Source: Thermoanaerobacterales bacterium (GTDB lineage: Bacteria; Actinomycetota; Acidimicrobiia; Acidimicrobiales; JACDCH01). Taken from it: a stretch of DNA of 20,896 nt. Shown piece after piece: positions 1 to 6,187 of the stretch. Made by a program: the position numbers and the translations under genes. The stretch covers positions 1-20,896 of the forward strand of contig PKRH01000058.1 in the NCBI GenBank assembly GCA_017577565.1, written 5' to 3'. The notes below the pieces were generated by a model. That model was not told where the DNA came from and ran no database searches. It saw only the letters and a list, made by a program, of their open reading frames with translations. The first letter of the stretch is position 1. Every line of letters starts with the position of its first letter.

Positions 1-555
1 CTGGCGGGCGCCGCGGTCGCCATCGCGGCGCTGGGGGTGGCCGGCGGCCTCGCCCTCGCCGGCGGCGACGACGCCGGTGGCGACGCCGCGTCCCCCGCCG
101 GGGAGGTCGAGGACGGGTCCGGGGGCGCGCCCGGGGTGGACGACGAGGCGACCGCCGCCCCCGAGGAGGACGGCGGCGACCTCGGGCCGCCCGATGTCGC
201 CGCGGCCGACGAGGACGGCGCCGACGACCCGGTGGCGGTCGCCGAGGCCTTCCTCGGCGCCGTCGACGCCCGGGACTGCGCCGGCATGGTCGAGCTGCTG
301 ACCCCCGAGTCGTACGCCGGCCGGTCGAGCGACGAGGCCGTCGCCACGTGCGAGGCGGACGCCGCCACCGTCGCCGTCCTGTCCAACGCCCGGTGGGACG
401 ACGTCGAGCTGGTCGAGCAGCGGGGCGACGAGGCGGTCGTCCAGGTCGCCGTGGCGCTCGGCGCCGACGAGTCGGTCGAGCGGCTCGTGCTCCGGCGGAC
501 CGGCGACGGCTGGCGGGTCCACCTCGACCAGGGCCTCGCCGACCTGGCGGGCTGA
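1..555 (+). CDS. Membrane-anchored hypothetical protein with NTF2-like (DUF4878-type) domain, 5' partial
   Basis: The frame is open at the left edge, so the true start lies outside the window; 184 codons are visible. The first ~20 visible residues are Ala/Leu/Gly/Val-rich and look like a transmembrane or signal-anchor helix. Next comes a ~50-residue acidic, Gly/Pro/Ala-rich linker (many Asp and Glu), then a ~110-residue globular domain from about codon 75. That domain begins with an AVAEAFLGAVDARD-like helix and ends in beta-strand pattern, resembling NTF2-like/DUF4878 domains that follow a membrane anchor in actinobacterial envelope proteins. Two cysteines in the domain (DCAGM and ATCEAD) could form an extracytoplasmic disulfide. 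The function is unknown. The topology (inside-TM-outside) is inferred; the fold assignment is moderate. Confidence 0.6.
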   Translation: MAGAAVAIAALGVAGGLALAGGDDAGGDAASPAGEVEDGSGGAPGVDDEATAAPEEDGGDLGPPDVAAADEDGADDPVAVAEAFLGAVDARDCAGMVELLTPESYAGRSSDEAVATCEADAATVAVLSNARWDDVELVEQRGDEAVVQVAVALGADESVERLVLRRTGDGWRVHLDQGLADLAG

Positions 556-612
556 CCGCGGCGTGGGCGCCGCCGCCGGGCGCCCGATGCGCCCGGCCGG
601 CGCCGCGGCCCG

Positions 613-618
613 TAACGT
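613..618 (+). promoter_or_regulatory. Putative -10 box (TAACGT) of the prenyl synthase
   Basis: TAACGT ends 10 bases before ATG 629 and 4 before GTG 623. A transcript starting about 7 bases downstream would have a leader of only 3-4 bases before ATG 629. No clear -35 is visible. Confidence 0.4.
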
Positions 619-628
619 GGGCGTGCAG

Positions 629-1699
629 ATGCTCCGTCCATCCCCCGCCCCCCCGAGCCTCGGCTTCCTCGCGGCGCGCGTCGACCGCCGGCTCGAGGAG
701 CTGCTGTCCGGCGAGATCGAGCGCTGGCGTGCGGTCGACCCCGACCTCGTGGCCCCGCTCGAGGCGCTGGGCCGGCTGGTCGACGCCGGCGGCAAGCGGC
801 TGCGGCCCGCCTTCTGCTACTGGGGCTTCGTCGGCGCGGGTGGCGACCCCGACGATCCCCGGGTCGTCGACGCCGGGGCGGCGTTCGAGATGCTGCACGC
901 CTTCGCGCTCGTCCACGACGACGTCATGGACGGCTCCGACACCCGCCGGGGCGCCCGCACCGCGCACCTGACCTTCGCCGACCGCCACCGCGCCGCCGGC
1001 TGGCGGGGCGAGTCGCGGCGCTTCGGCGAGGGCGCGGCCGTGCTCGTCGGCGACCTCGCCCACGTCTACGCCGACCTGCTGCTCGGCGACGTGCCCGGCG
1101 ACGTCTGGGCGGTGTGGAACGAGCTGCGGCTCGAGCTGAACGTCGGCCAGTTCCTCGACCTCGTGGCCACCGCCCGGGCCGACCGCGACCGCGGCCTGGC
1201 CCGGCGGATCTCCCGCTACAAGTCGGGCAAGTACACGATCGAGCGGCCGCTGCACGTCGGGGCCGCGCTCGCCGGCCGCCTGGGCGACCTGCGGGGCCCG
1301 CTGTCGGCCTACGGCGACCCGCTCGGCGAGGCGTTCCAGCTGCGGGACGACGTGCTCGGCGCCTTCGGCGACCCCGAGCGCACCGGCAAGCCGGTGGGCC
1401 AGGACCTGCGGGAGGGCAAGCCGACGCCGCTGCTCGCCATCGCCGTCGAGCGGGCGGCGGAGTCCCGGGACGGCGCCGCCGACCTGCTCGCCCAGGTGGG
1501 CGACCCCGGCCTCGACGACGACGACATCAGCCGCCTGCAGCACGTGCTGGTGGAGACCGGCGCCCTCGCCGAGGTCGAGCGGCTGATCGCCGAGCTGACG
1601 GCGCAGGCCATCGACGCCATCGACGCGGCCGACATCGTGCCCGAGGCCCGCGACGAGCTCATCGAGCTCGCCCGCTTCGTGGCCTCCCGCGACGCCTGA
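629..1699 (+). CDS. Polyprenyl synthetase, probably geranylgeranyl diphosphate synthase
   Basis: A trans-isoprenyl diphosphate synthase (about 356 aa) that condenses IPP with allylic diphosphates. Visible motifs are GGKRLRP (residues 54-60, IPP binding), the first Asp-rich motif DDVMD (97-101), RRG just after it, and the second Asp-rich region RDDVLGAFGD (239-248) followed by GKPVGQDLREGK. The first motif is DDxxD without a two-residue insertion, and Phe92 sits five residues before it with Ala93 at -4; that pattern is typical of archaeal/actinobacterial type I C20 synthases, so GGPP is the most likely product. Start: the frame is open back to GTG 563, but the -10-like TAACGT at 613-618 favours ATG 629 (GTG 623 is the alternative). 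No phytoene synthase or cyclase is adjacent, so the downstream product is unknown; the carotenoid oxygenase at 18281 is the only other isoprenoid-related gene here. Confidence 0.88.
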   Translation: MLRPSPAPPSLGFLAARVDRRLEELLSGEIERWRAVDPDLVAPLEALGRLVDAGGKRLRPAFCYWGFVGAGGDPDDPRVVDAGAAFEMLHAFALVHDDVMDGSDTRRGARTAHLTFADRHRAAGWRGESRRFGEGAAVLVGDLAHVYADLLLGDVPGDVWAVWNELRLELNVGQFLDLVATARADRDRGLARRISRYKSGKYTIERPLHVGAALAGRLGDLRGPLSAYGDPLGEAFQLRDDVLGAFGDPERTGKPVGQDLREGKPTPLLAIAVERAAESRDGAADLLAQVGDPGLDDDDISRLQHVLVETGALAEVERLIAELTAQAIDAIDAADIVPEARDELIELARFVASRDA

Positions 1700-1716
1700 G
1701 GGCCCGCCGGCCTCCC

Positions 1717-2370
1717 TCAGACGGTGGCGAACGGCTCGGTGCAGGCGGCCCGGGGCACGACCCGCACGCCCGGCTCGTCGGCCACCGCCTCGAGCCACGG
1801 CGGGCGGGCCACGGCCACGACGGCGATGGCCGTGTCGAGGCCGGACAGCGTGGCCGCCTGGCGGGCGTAGGTGGCGGCGTAGTCGGGCGGCCGGACGTCG
1901 CGGCCGAGCTCGAGCAGCGCGTAGGGGTCGGGTGGGCCCGTGACCGGCAGCGGTGTCGGCAGCACGAACACGCCGGCGGGCTCGGGACCGCCGCCGTGCA
2001 GGCCGGGGCCGTCGTCGAGGATCGCGCCCCGCACGAGCTCGGGCCGGGCGCCGGCGACGAGCAGGGCGACGTAGGCGCCGAGGCCCCGCCCGTAGACGGT
2101 GGACGGGCCGAGGTGGGCGAGCGCGGCGTCGGCGTCCGCCATGAGCAGCTCGCAGTAGTAGCCGCCGCCGGTCGGGACCGTGGACTCGCCGTGCCCGGTG
2201 AAGTCGAGCGCCCACACCGGCCCGGGCCAGGGCTCGAGGTGGTCGGGCACCCGCTCCGGCGAGCGCTCGCCCAGCCCGTGGAGGTGCAGCAGCGGGCGGC
2301 CCTCCCCGTCGCGCAGGCGGTGCAGGGCCAGGTCGACCTTGTTGTGGCGCAGGACGACGGTGGCGCTCAT
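1717..2370 (-). CDS. Short alpha/beta hydrolase homologue lacking the nucleophilic serine (probable pseudoenzyme)
   Basis: 217 aa with the alpha/beta-hydrolase plan: LLHLHGLGE (oxyanion loop, ~27-35), WALDFTGHGES (53-63), then the nucleophile elbow read as VYGRGLGAY (92-100). The position that should be Ser in GxSxG is Gly96; I confirmed this from the codons (ggg cgg ggc ctc ggc). The C-terminus stops about 50-80 residues earlier than usual for the family and no GH-type catalytic histidine is visible near the end. The protein is therefore probably not a serine hydrolase; a structural or binding role is inferred. ATG 2370 overlaps the stop codon of the upstream hydrolase by four bases (ATGA), implying translational coupling and perhaps assembly with that active enzyme. 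Confidence 0.75.
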   Translation of the reverse strand: MSATVVLRHNKVDLALHRLRDGEGRPLLHLHGLGERSPERVPDHLEPWPGPVWALDFTGHGESTVPTGGGYYCELLMADADAALAHLGPSTVYGRGLGAYVALLVAGARPELVRGAILDDGPGLHGGGPEPAGVFVLPTPLPVTGPPDPYALLELGRDVRPPDYAATYARQAATLSGLDTAIAVVAVARPPWLEAVADEPGVRVVPRAACTEPFATV

Positions 2371-3305
2371 CGGACGGCGTCCAGGAACTCGAGCGTCAGC
2401 GACGCGATGCGTTCGGGGTCCTCGATGTGCACGAAGTGGCCGAGGTCCTCGTAGACGACGAGCCGGCCGGTGGGCGGCAGCCAGGGCTCGACCGCCTCGG
2501 GCGGCGTCGCCCACCCGAGGGTCTCGGGTTGCAGGCCCAGGACCCCGAGGAGCGGCACGGCGACGCTGGGCAGCCGGGTCATGGCCCACTGCGGCCGCCA
2601 GGGGCCGAACCCGCCGAGCCGCAGCGAGGGGTCGATCTTCCAGCGCCACCCGTCGGCGTCCCGCCGCGCCCCCACGCTGACCAGGTAGCGGAGCCAGTCG
2701 AGGGGCAGGCGGGGGTTGAGGGCGGCCCGCCGCTCGGCCAGGCCGTCGAGGGTGTCGGGGCGCCGGCTGCGGGTGGCGGTCGAGCGGCGGAAGTCGAGCC
2801 AGCCCGCCAGCTCCTCGGCGAGCAGCTTCGTGCGCTCGCGGTCGGGGACGTCCGGCATGGGCCGGTCGTGCGGCAGGCCGTCGAGGTTCACGAGCGCCTT
2901 CAGCCGGTGGGGCAGCGCGGCGGCGAACTGCGTCATGAGCGAGCCGCCCTTGGAGTGGCCGACGACGGGCACCGGCTCGCTGGTCGTCGAGTCGATGACC
3001 GCCAGCGCGTCGCGCAGGTCCGCCTCCCACGAGTACATGGCCGCGTGGTCCGAGTCGCCGTGGCCCCGCTGGTCCCAGGCGACGACGCGCCAGCCGGCGT
3101 CGGCCAGCATCGGCGCGAACACGTCGAAGGTGCGGGCGAAGTCGAAGCCGCCGTGGACGAGCATGAGCGGCGGCGCGTCGGGGTCGCCCCACTCGTGGAC
3201 GGCGAGGCGGATGCCGTGGGACACGACGGTGCGCCGCCGGTCCGGCGGCCGGGCGCCCGGGTAGCTGACGACCTCGGTGGCGGGGACTGCCTCGGTCACG
3301 GCCAC
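2367..3305 (-). CDS. Alpha/beta fold hydrolase
   Basis: 312 aa and apparently catalytically complete. It has the oxyanion-hole segment LMLVHGGFD (~47-55), WDQRGHGDSD (78-87), nucleophile elbow VVGHSKGGS with Ser118, and a C-terminal DLGHFVHIEDPE segment supplying the catalytic His. A cytoplasmic esterase/lipase, epoxide hydrolase or C-C hydrolase role is possible; the substrate cannot be read from sequence. GTG 3305 is the upstream start; GTG 3299 lies 7 bases after a CAGGCT box (3312-3307) and is an equally good, possibly leaderless start. It begins 16 bases after the GNAT gene ends and overlaps the downstream pseudo-hydrolase by 4 bases, so the three can form one unit. Confidence 0.85.
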   Translation of the reverse strand: MAVTEAVPATEVVSYPGARPPDRRRTVVSHGIRLAVHEWGDPDAPPLMLVHGGFDFARTFDVFAPMLADAGWRVVAWDQRGHGDSDHAAMYSWEADLRDALAVIDSTTSEPVPVVGHSKGGSLMTQFAAALPHRLKALVNLDGLPHDRPMPDVPDRERTKLLAEELAGWLDFRRSTATRSRRPDTLDGLAERRAALNPRLPLDWLRYLVSVGARRDADGWRWKIDPSLRLGGFGPWRPQWAMTRLPSVAVPLLGVLGLQPETLGWATPPEAVEPWLPPTGRLVVYEDLGHFVHIEDPERIASLTLEFLDAVR

Positions 3306-3306
3306 C

Positions 3307-3312
3307 AGCCTG
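3307..3312 (-). promoter_or_regulatory. Possible -10 box (CAGGCT) before GTG 3299
   Basis: CAGGCT is separated by 7 bases from GTG 3299, the same geometry as the TAnnnT boxes elsewhere in the window. It lacks the first T, so this is a weak candidate; the gene may instead be read through from the GNAT gene. Confidence 0.25.
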
Positions 3313-3321
3313 ACCGACGGG

Positions 3322-4389
3322 TCAAGTGCGCGGCAAGCGACCCCGCAGCGCCCGGGCCGCCGCCCTCGCGGCCGCCACGAGCCCGCCCGGCCGGCGGAGC
3401 AGGACCTCGCGGGCCTGGTAGGTGGCGTGGACCTCGGCGTGCCACCGGGCGTGCCAGGGCTGGTTGGTGACGAGGTCGATGCGGTCGACGTCGGGCCGGT
3501 CGCAGCAGGCCCGCACGAGGTCGGCCAGCAGCAGGTTGCTGGGCGACAGGTCGGCGAGGGCGTCGTCGTAGGCGATCTTGTGCAGCTCGAGGGTCCGTCC
3601 GGCCCGCCAGGCCAGCTGCACCGCCGCGGGGCGGTCGTCGAGGCGCAGGGTGCGCACGAGGGCCCGGCCGCAGGCCGCGGCGCCGAGGAAGAACTCGCGG
3701 GCGGTGGCCAGGTCGACCGGGTCGTTGACCAGGGCCTCGGCGTCGGCCTTCCAGCCGCTCGCCTCGACGGCCACGAACTCGTCGAAGCCGGCGGCGACCT
3801 CGTCCGGGGACGTGGCCTCGGTGATCGTCAGCGTGCCCCGCCGCTCGGCCCGGTTGCGGGCCTTGCGCAGCGCGGCCCGCAGGTTGCGACCGGCCCGCGC
3901 GAACCACTCGTCGCCCGGCACGGTCGTGGGCAGCACGGCGTTGCCGCCGTGGCGGACCTCGGCCTGCAGGCCGGAGGGCAGGGCGGTGGCCAGGCGCAGG
4001 AAGGCCCGCCCGGGTCGGAGGCCGTTGAGCACGATGGCGTCGACCGGCTCGCCGGCCTCCGCCTGGGCGGCGAGCAGGGCCCGGCGCAGGTCGGCGGGCG
4101 ACAGCCGGGGGGCGACGAGGCCGTCGTCCCGGCGGTCGTTGGCCACGACCCGCACCCGCAGGGGGCCGACCCGCCGCTCGTCGAGCCGGTAGGTGAGCAC
4201 GGCCGCGGGGCCGCGCTCGTCCTCGACGACCAGCCACCGGGTGCGATCGTCGTGGGCGTGGGCCGAGGCGGCGGCCAGCCACTCCGGCGACTGCGAGCTC
4301 GTCTGCGGCGGCGACTCGGCCGCCACCGCCTCGTGGGCGGCGCGGACCTCGTCCCACCGCCCGCCACCGGCCAGGATCCGCGTCCGCAC
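3322..4389 (-). CDS. GNAT-fold acetyltransferase of the BioF2-like/CelD (Acetyltransf_6) family
   Basis: About 355 aa. The C-terminal half carries the family pattern: NLRAALRKARNRAERRG (~170-186), an EASGWKA segment, ARALVRTLRLDDRPAAVQLAW, and LELHKIAYDDALADLSPSNLLLADLV (~270-300), which matches the BioF2-like domain in which an aminoacyl or acyl group is transferred in envelope polysaccharide or peptidoglycan modification. The N-terminal half is a degenerate second GNAT domain. The donor and acceptor are unknown. The frame is open to GTG 4398, but that codon overlaps a TAGCGT box (4402-4397); GTG 4389 lies 7 bases after the box and is preferred as a leaderless start. The gene begins 27 bases after the transporter stops and precedes two hydrolase genes. 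Confidence 0.75.
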   Translation of the reverse strand: MRTRILAGGGRWDEVRAAHEAVAAESPPQTSSQSPEWLAAASAHAHDDRTRWLVVEDERGPAAVLTYRLDERRVGPLRVRVVANDRRDDGLVAPRLSPADLRRALLAAQAEAGEPVDAIVLNGLRPGRAFLRLATALPSGLQAEVRHGGNAVLPTTVPGDEWFARAGRNLRAALRKARNRAERRGTLTITEATSPDEVAAGFDEFVAVEASGWKADAEALVNDPVDLATAREFFLGAAACGRALVRTLRLDDRPAAVQLAWRAGRTLELHKIAYDDALADLSPSNLLLADLVRACCDRPDVDRIDLVTNQPWHARWHAEVHATYQAREVLLRRPGGLVAAARAAARALRGRLPRT

Positions 4390-4396
4390 GGCCGCC

Positions 4397-4402
4397 ACGC
4401 TA
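4397..4402 (-). promoter_or_regulatory. Putative -10 box (TAGCGT) of the GNAT gene
   Basis: TAGCGT on the minus strand followed by 7 bases and GTG 4389 fits leaderless transcription. It sits in the short gap after the transporter gene, so the GNAT gene may be transcribed both by read-through and from its own promoter. Confidence 0.45.
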
Positions 4403-4416
4403 CGTCACCCCGCCCC

Positions 4417-5157
4417 TCACGCGTCGTCCGGGTCCCGCCGCCAGTCGCGGTCGGGCGCCAGGTAGATGAGCGGCAGGCTCAGCGCGGACACGGCGCCCTT
4501 GACCGTGAGGTTGACGAGGAAGACGTCCCACACCGCCCCCCACGGCAGCGTGAGCCGGTCGTCGGCCAGCAGCGGCAGGGCCCCGAAGGCCCCGACGGCG
4601 AAGATGGCGTTGTCCAGCGGCACGCTGACCGCGTTGCTCACCGCGACCCGGGCCCACTGGTGGCGGGTGGTGACCCGGCGGACGAACCAGTGGTAGATCT
4701 CGCCGTCGATCAGCTCGGCGACCACCTGGGCGACGATCGAGGCGACGACGATCCGCCACAGCGGGCCGAGCACCGCCCGGAACTCCTCGTCGAGCCCGTA
4801 GGACGGGTCGGGGCGCACGCCCGCGACCCACTGGAGGTAGGCGGCCAGGAACAGGTTGACCCCCGCGGCGGTGACGACGACCGTGCGGGCCAGCCGCTTG
4901 CCGAGCGTCTTGTGGACGACGTCCCGCAGCGTGAAGGTGACCGGGTAGACGAACGTGCCCATGTCGACCGCCCGCCCGAAGGTCGAGCCGATCTTGACGC
5001 TGGTGACGTTGGCGACGACCTGGGCGCCGACGTAGGCGCCGACCGCGGCCACCGCGAGGTGGGTGGCGGCGATGGCCGGTCGGGGGCGGGCGGACGGGGC
5101 GCCGGCCCGGTCGGGGGCGGACGCGGGCGCGCCGGTGTCCGCGGGGCTGGGCTGCAT
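4417..5157 (-). CDS. yhhQ: VUT-family queuosine-precursor transporter (YhhQ/DUF165-like)
   Basis: 246 aa integral membrane protein of the COG1738/Vut_1 family, which imports queuosine precursors (preQ0/preQ1) for tRNA modification. Family signatures are seen in AYVGAQVVANVTSVKIG (41-57), TFVYPVTFTLRDVVHKTLGK (68-87; family pattern is YPLTFTLTD..), AQVVAELIDGEIYHWFVRR (143-161) and the late LDNAIFAVGAFG segment. About six hydrophobic helices are visible after a ~27-residue Pro/Ala-rich N-terminal tail. ATG 5157 is chosen because GGAGG (5168-5164) lies six bases upstream. The leader folds as a preQ1-I-like aptamer that includes this ribosome site, which independently supports the substrate assignment. 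No queuosine biosynthesis gene is present in the window, consistent with salvage. Confidence 0.9.
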   Translation of the reverse strand: MQPSPADTGAPASAPDRAGAPSARPRPAIAATHLAVAAVGAYVGAQVVANVTSVKIGSTFGRAVDMGTFVYPVTFTLRDVVHKTLGKRLARTVVVTAAGVNLFLAAYLQWVAGVRPDPSYGLDEEFRAVLGPLWRIVVASIVAQVVAELIDGEIYHWFVRRVTTRHQWARVAVSNAVSVPLDNAIFAVGAFGALPLLADDRLTLPWGAVWDVFLVNLTVKGAVSALSLPLIYLAPDRDWRRDPDDA

Positions 5158-5163
5158 GGGGGA

Positions 5164-5199
5164 CCTCCGGTTTTGGTGAGGCGGGTTGCCGGTACCGCC
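5164..5199 (-). ncRNA. preQ1-I-type riboswitch (translational) upstream of the transporter
   Basis: Read on the minus strand: P1 GGCGG (5199-5195) pairs perfectly with CCGCC (5184-5180); the 10-base loop is UACCGGCAAC (5194-5185); the A-rich tail is UCACCAAAACCGG (5179-5167). Loop CCGG (5192-5189) can pair with tail CCGG (5170-5167), giving an H-type pseudoknot. Lined up by eye with the known Thermoanaerobacter tengcongensis preQ1-I aptamer as I remember it, the ligand-contacting U (first loop base, 5194), C (last loop base, 5185) and A (last base of AAAA, 5171) are all kept, as is the G-C pair above the ligand (5189/5170). The Shine-Dalgarno GGAGG (5168-5164) shares its GG with the pseudoknot, so ligand binding should hide the ribosome site. 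The downstream gene imports preQ1-type bases. The fold is seen directly; ligand response is inferred. Confidence 0.82.
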
Positions 5200-5207
5200 G
5201 GGCCGCG

Positions 5208-5213
5208 AGTGTA
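5208..5213 (-). promoter_or_regulatory. -10 box (TACACT) for the riboswitch-transporter transcript
   Basis: TACACT on the minus strand; a start 7 bases downstream would fall at about 5200, exactly at the 5' foot of the aptamer stem. No TTGACA-like -35 is seen. It overlaps the plus-strand -10 box at 5212-5217. Confidence 0.5.
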
Positions 5214-5217
5214 GGTT
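5212..5217 (+). promoter_or_regulatory. -10 box (TAGGTT) of the 5225 hydrolase
   Basis: TAGGTT followed by 7 bases and GTG 5225, so the mRNA probably starts at or next to the start codon. It shares two base pairs with the divergent TACACT box. Confidence 0.5.
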
Positions 5218-5224
5218 CCCGCTG

Positions 5225-6154
5225 GTGACCCCCTCCCCCGAGCCCACCCACGTCGTCGACGTCGGCGGCGGGCGGGTCGTGGCGCTCGACGACGTCGGCG
5301 ACCCCGCCGGCGTCGCCGTCGTCCACCTGCACGGCACGCCCGACTCCCGCCTGGCCCGCCACCCCGACGACGGCCTGGCCGCGGCCGCCGGGGTGCGGCT
5401 GCTCGCCCTCGACCGCCCCGGCTACGGCGGCTCCTCCCCGCTGCCCGGCCTGTGGCGCCCGGACTGGCCCGACGTCGTGGCCGGCGACGTCGCCCGGGTG
5501 CTCGACCACCTCGGCGTCGAGCGCTGCGCGGTGCTCGCGTGGTCGGGCGGCGCGCTGACCGGCGTCGCCCTGGCCGCGGCGTCCCGCCCCGGCGGCCCGC
5601 TCGCCGGCCGGGTGACGGCGCTCGGCGTCGTGTCGGGCCTCGTCCCCCGCCAGGCCTACGACGACCCCGCGGTGCGGGCGGCCGGCGAGGGCCGCCTCGG
5701 CGTGGTCGAGCTGGGCGACGCGACGCCGCCCGGCGAGCTGGGGCCGGAGGTGGCGCCGCTGGTCGCGCCCCACCCCTGCGACCTGGCCACGGCGGCCGAG
5801 CACCAGGCCGAGCACCGGACCGCCGCGGACGCCGCCGAGCTGGCGACCGTCCCCGGCGGCGCCGAGCAGATGGCGGCCGCGCTCGTCGAGGCCGTCCGGC
5901 CGGGGCTGGACGGGCCGGCCGGGGACGTCGAGGCCCAGGCCCGGCCCCTCGCCGTCGACCTCGGTGCCGTCCCGTGCCCGGTGCAGCTCTGGTACGGCGA
6001 CGCCGACGAGGTGACGCCGCCCGCCTTCGGGCGCTGGTACGCCGACCGCCTGCCCCACGCCACGCTGACCGTCGTGGAGGGCGCCGCCCACTACCTGGCG
6101 CTGACCCGCTGGTCGGAGATCCTGGCCGCGCTCACGGCCCGGGCCGGCGCCTGA
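5225..6154 (+). CDS. Alpha/beta fold hydrolase with AWSGG nucleophile elbow
   Basis: 309 aa. Motifs: VVHLHGTPDSR (32-42, oxyanion loop), LALDRPGYGGSSP (60-72), VLAWSGGAL (103-111, nucleophile Ser107), and the C-terminal YGDADEVTPP and EGAAHYLAL segments that supply the acidic residue and histidine. The first glycine of GxSxG is Ala, as in a subgroup of alpha/beta hydrolases whose elbow reads xWSGG. The frame extends upstream to 5186, but the -10 box at 5212-5217 would fall inside such a protein; GTG 5225 gives a normal N-terminus. Stand-alone gene, divergent from the transporter and convergent with the P450. The substrate is unknown. Confidence 0.82.
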   Translation: MTPSPEPTHVVDVGGGRVVALDDVGDPAGVAVVHLHGTPDSRLARHPDDGLAAAAGVRLLALDRPGYGGSSPLPGLWRPDWPDVVAGDVARVLDHLGVERCAVLAWSGGALTGVALAAASRPGGPLAGRVTALGVVSGLVPRQAYDDPAVRAAGEGRLGVVELGDATPPGELGPEVAPLVAPHPCDLATAAEHQAEHRTAADAAELATVPGGAEQMAAALVEAVRPGLDGPAGDVEAQARPLAVDLGAVPCPVQLWYGDADEVTPPAFGRWYADRLPHATLTVVEGAAHYLALTRWSEILAALTARAGA

Positions 6155-6158
6155 GCGG

Positions 6159-6184
6159 CCCGGCGGGGGCCGGCCGGCGCCGGG
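6159..6184. terminator. Hairpin between convergent hydrolase and P450 genes
   Basis: CCCGGCG (6159-6165) pairs with CGCCGGG (6178-6184) across a 12-base loop, between the plus-strand stop at 6154 and the minus-strand stop at 6188. There is no U-tract, as is common in high-GC genomes, so a termination role is inferred from position. Confidence 0.35.
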
Positions 6185-6187
6185 AGG

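Noticed and set aside
1717..3192. 491-codon minus-strand frame starting at 3192 as a single hydrolase
   Set aside because: The part before 2370 is Arg/Pro/Ala-rich and out of frame with the recognised hydrolase 2367-3305; only the segment from ATG 2370 is protein-like.
3277..5214. Very long plus-strand open frame (645 codons) opposite the GNAT and transporter genes
   Set aside because: Its translation is Gly/Arg/Val/Asp-rich low complexity and recognisable proteins lie on the minus strand; it is an antisense shadow typical of very GC-rich DNA.
4400..6091. 563-codon minus-strand frame across the transporter-hydrolase junction
   Set aside because: Composition is repetitive Gly/Arg/Ala and it conflicts with two well-supported genes and the riboswitch.
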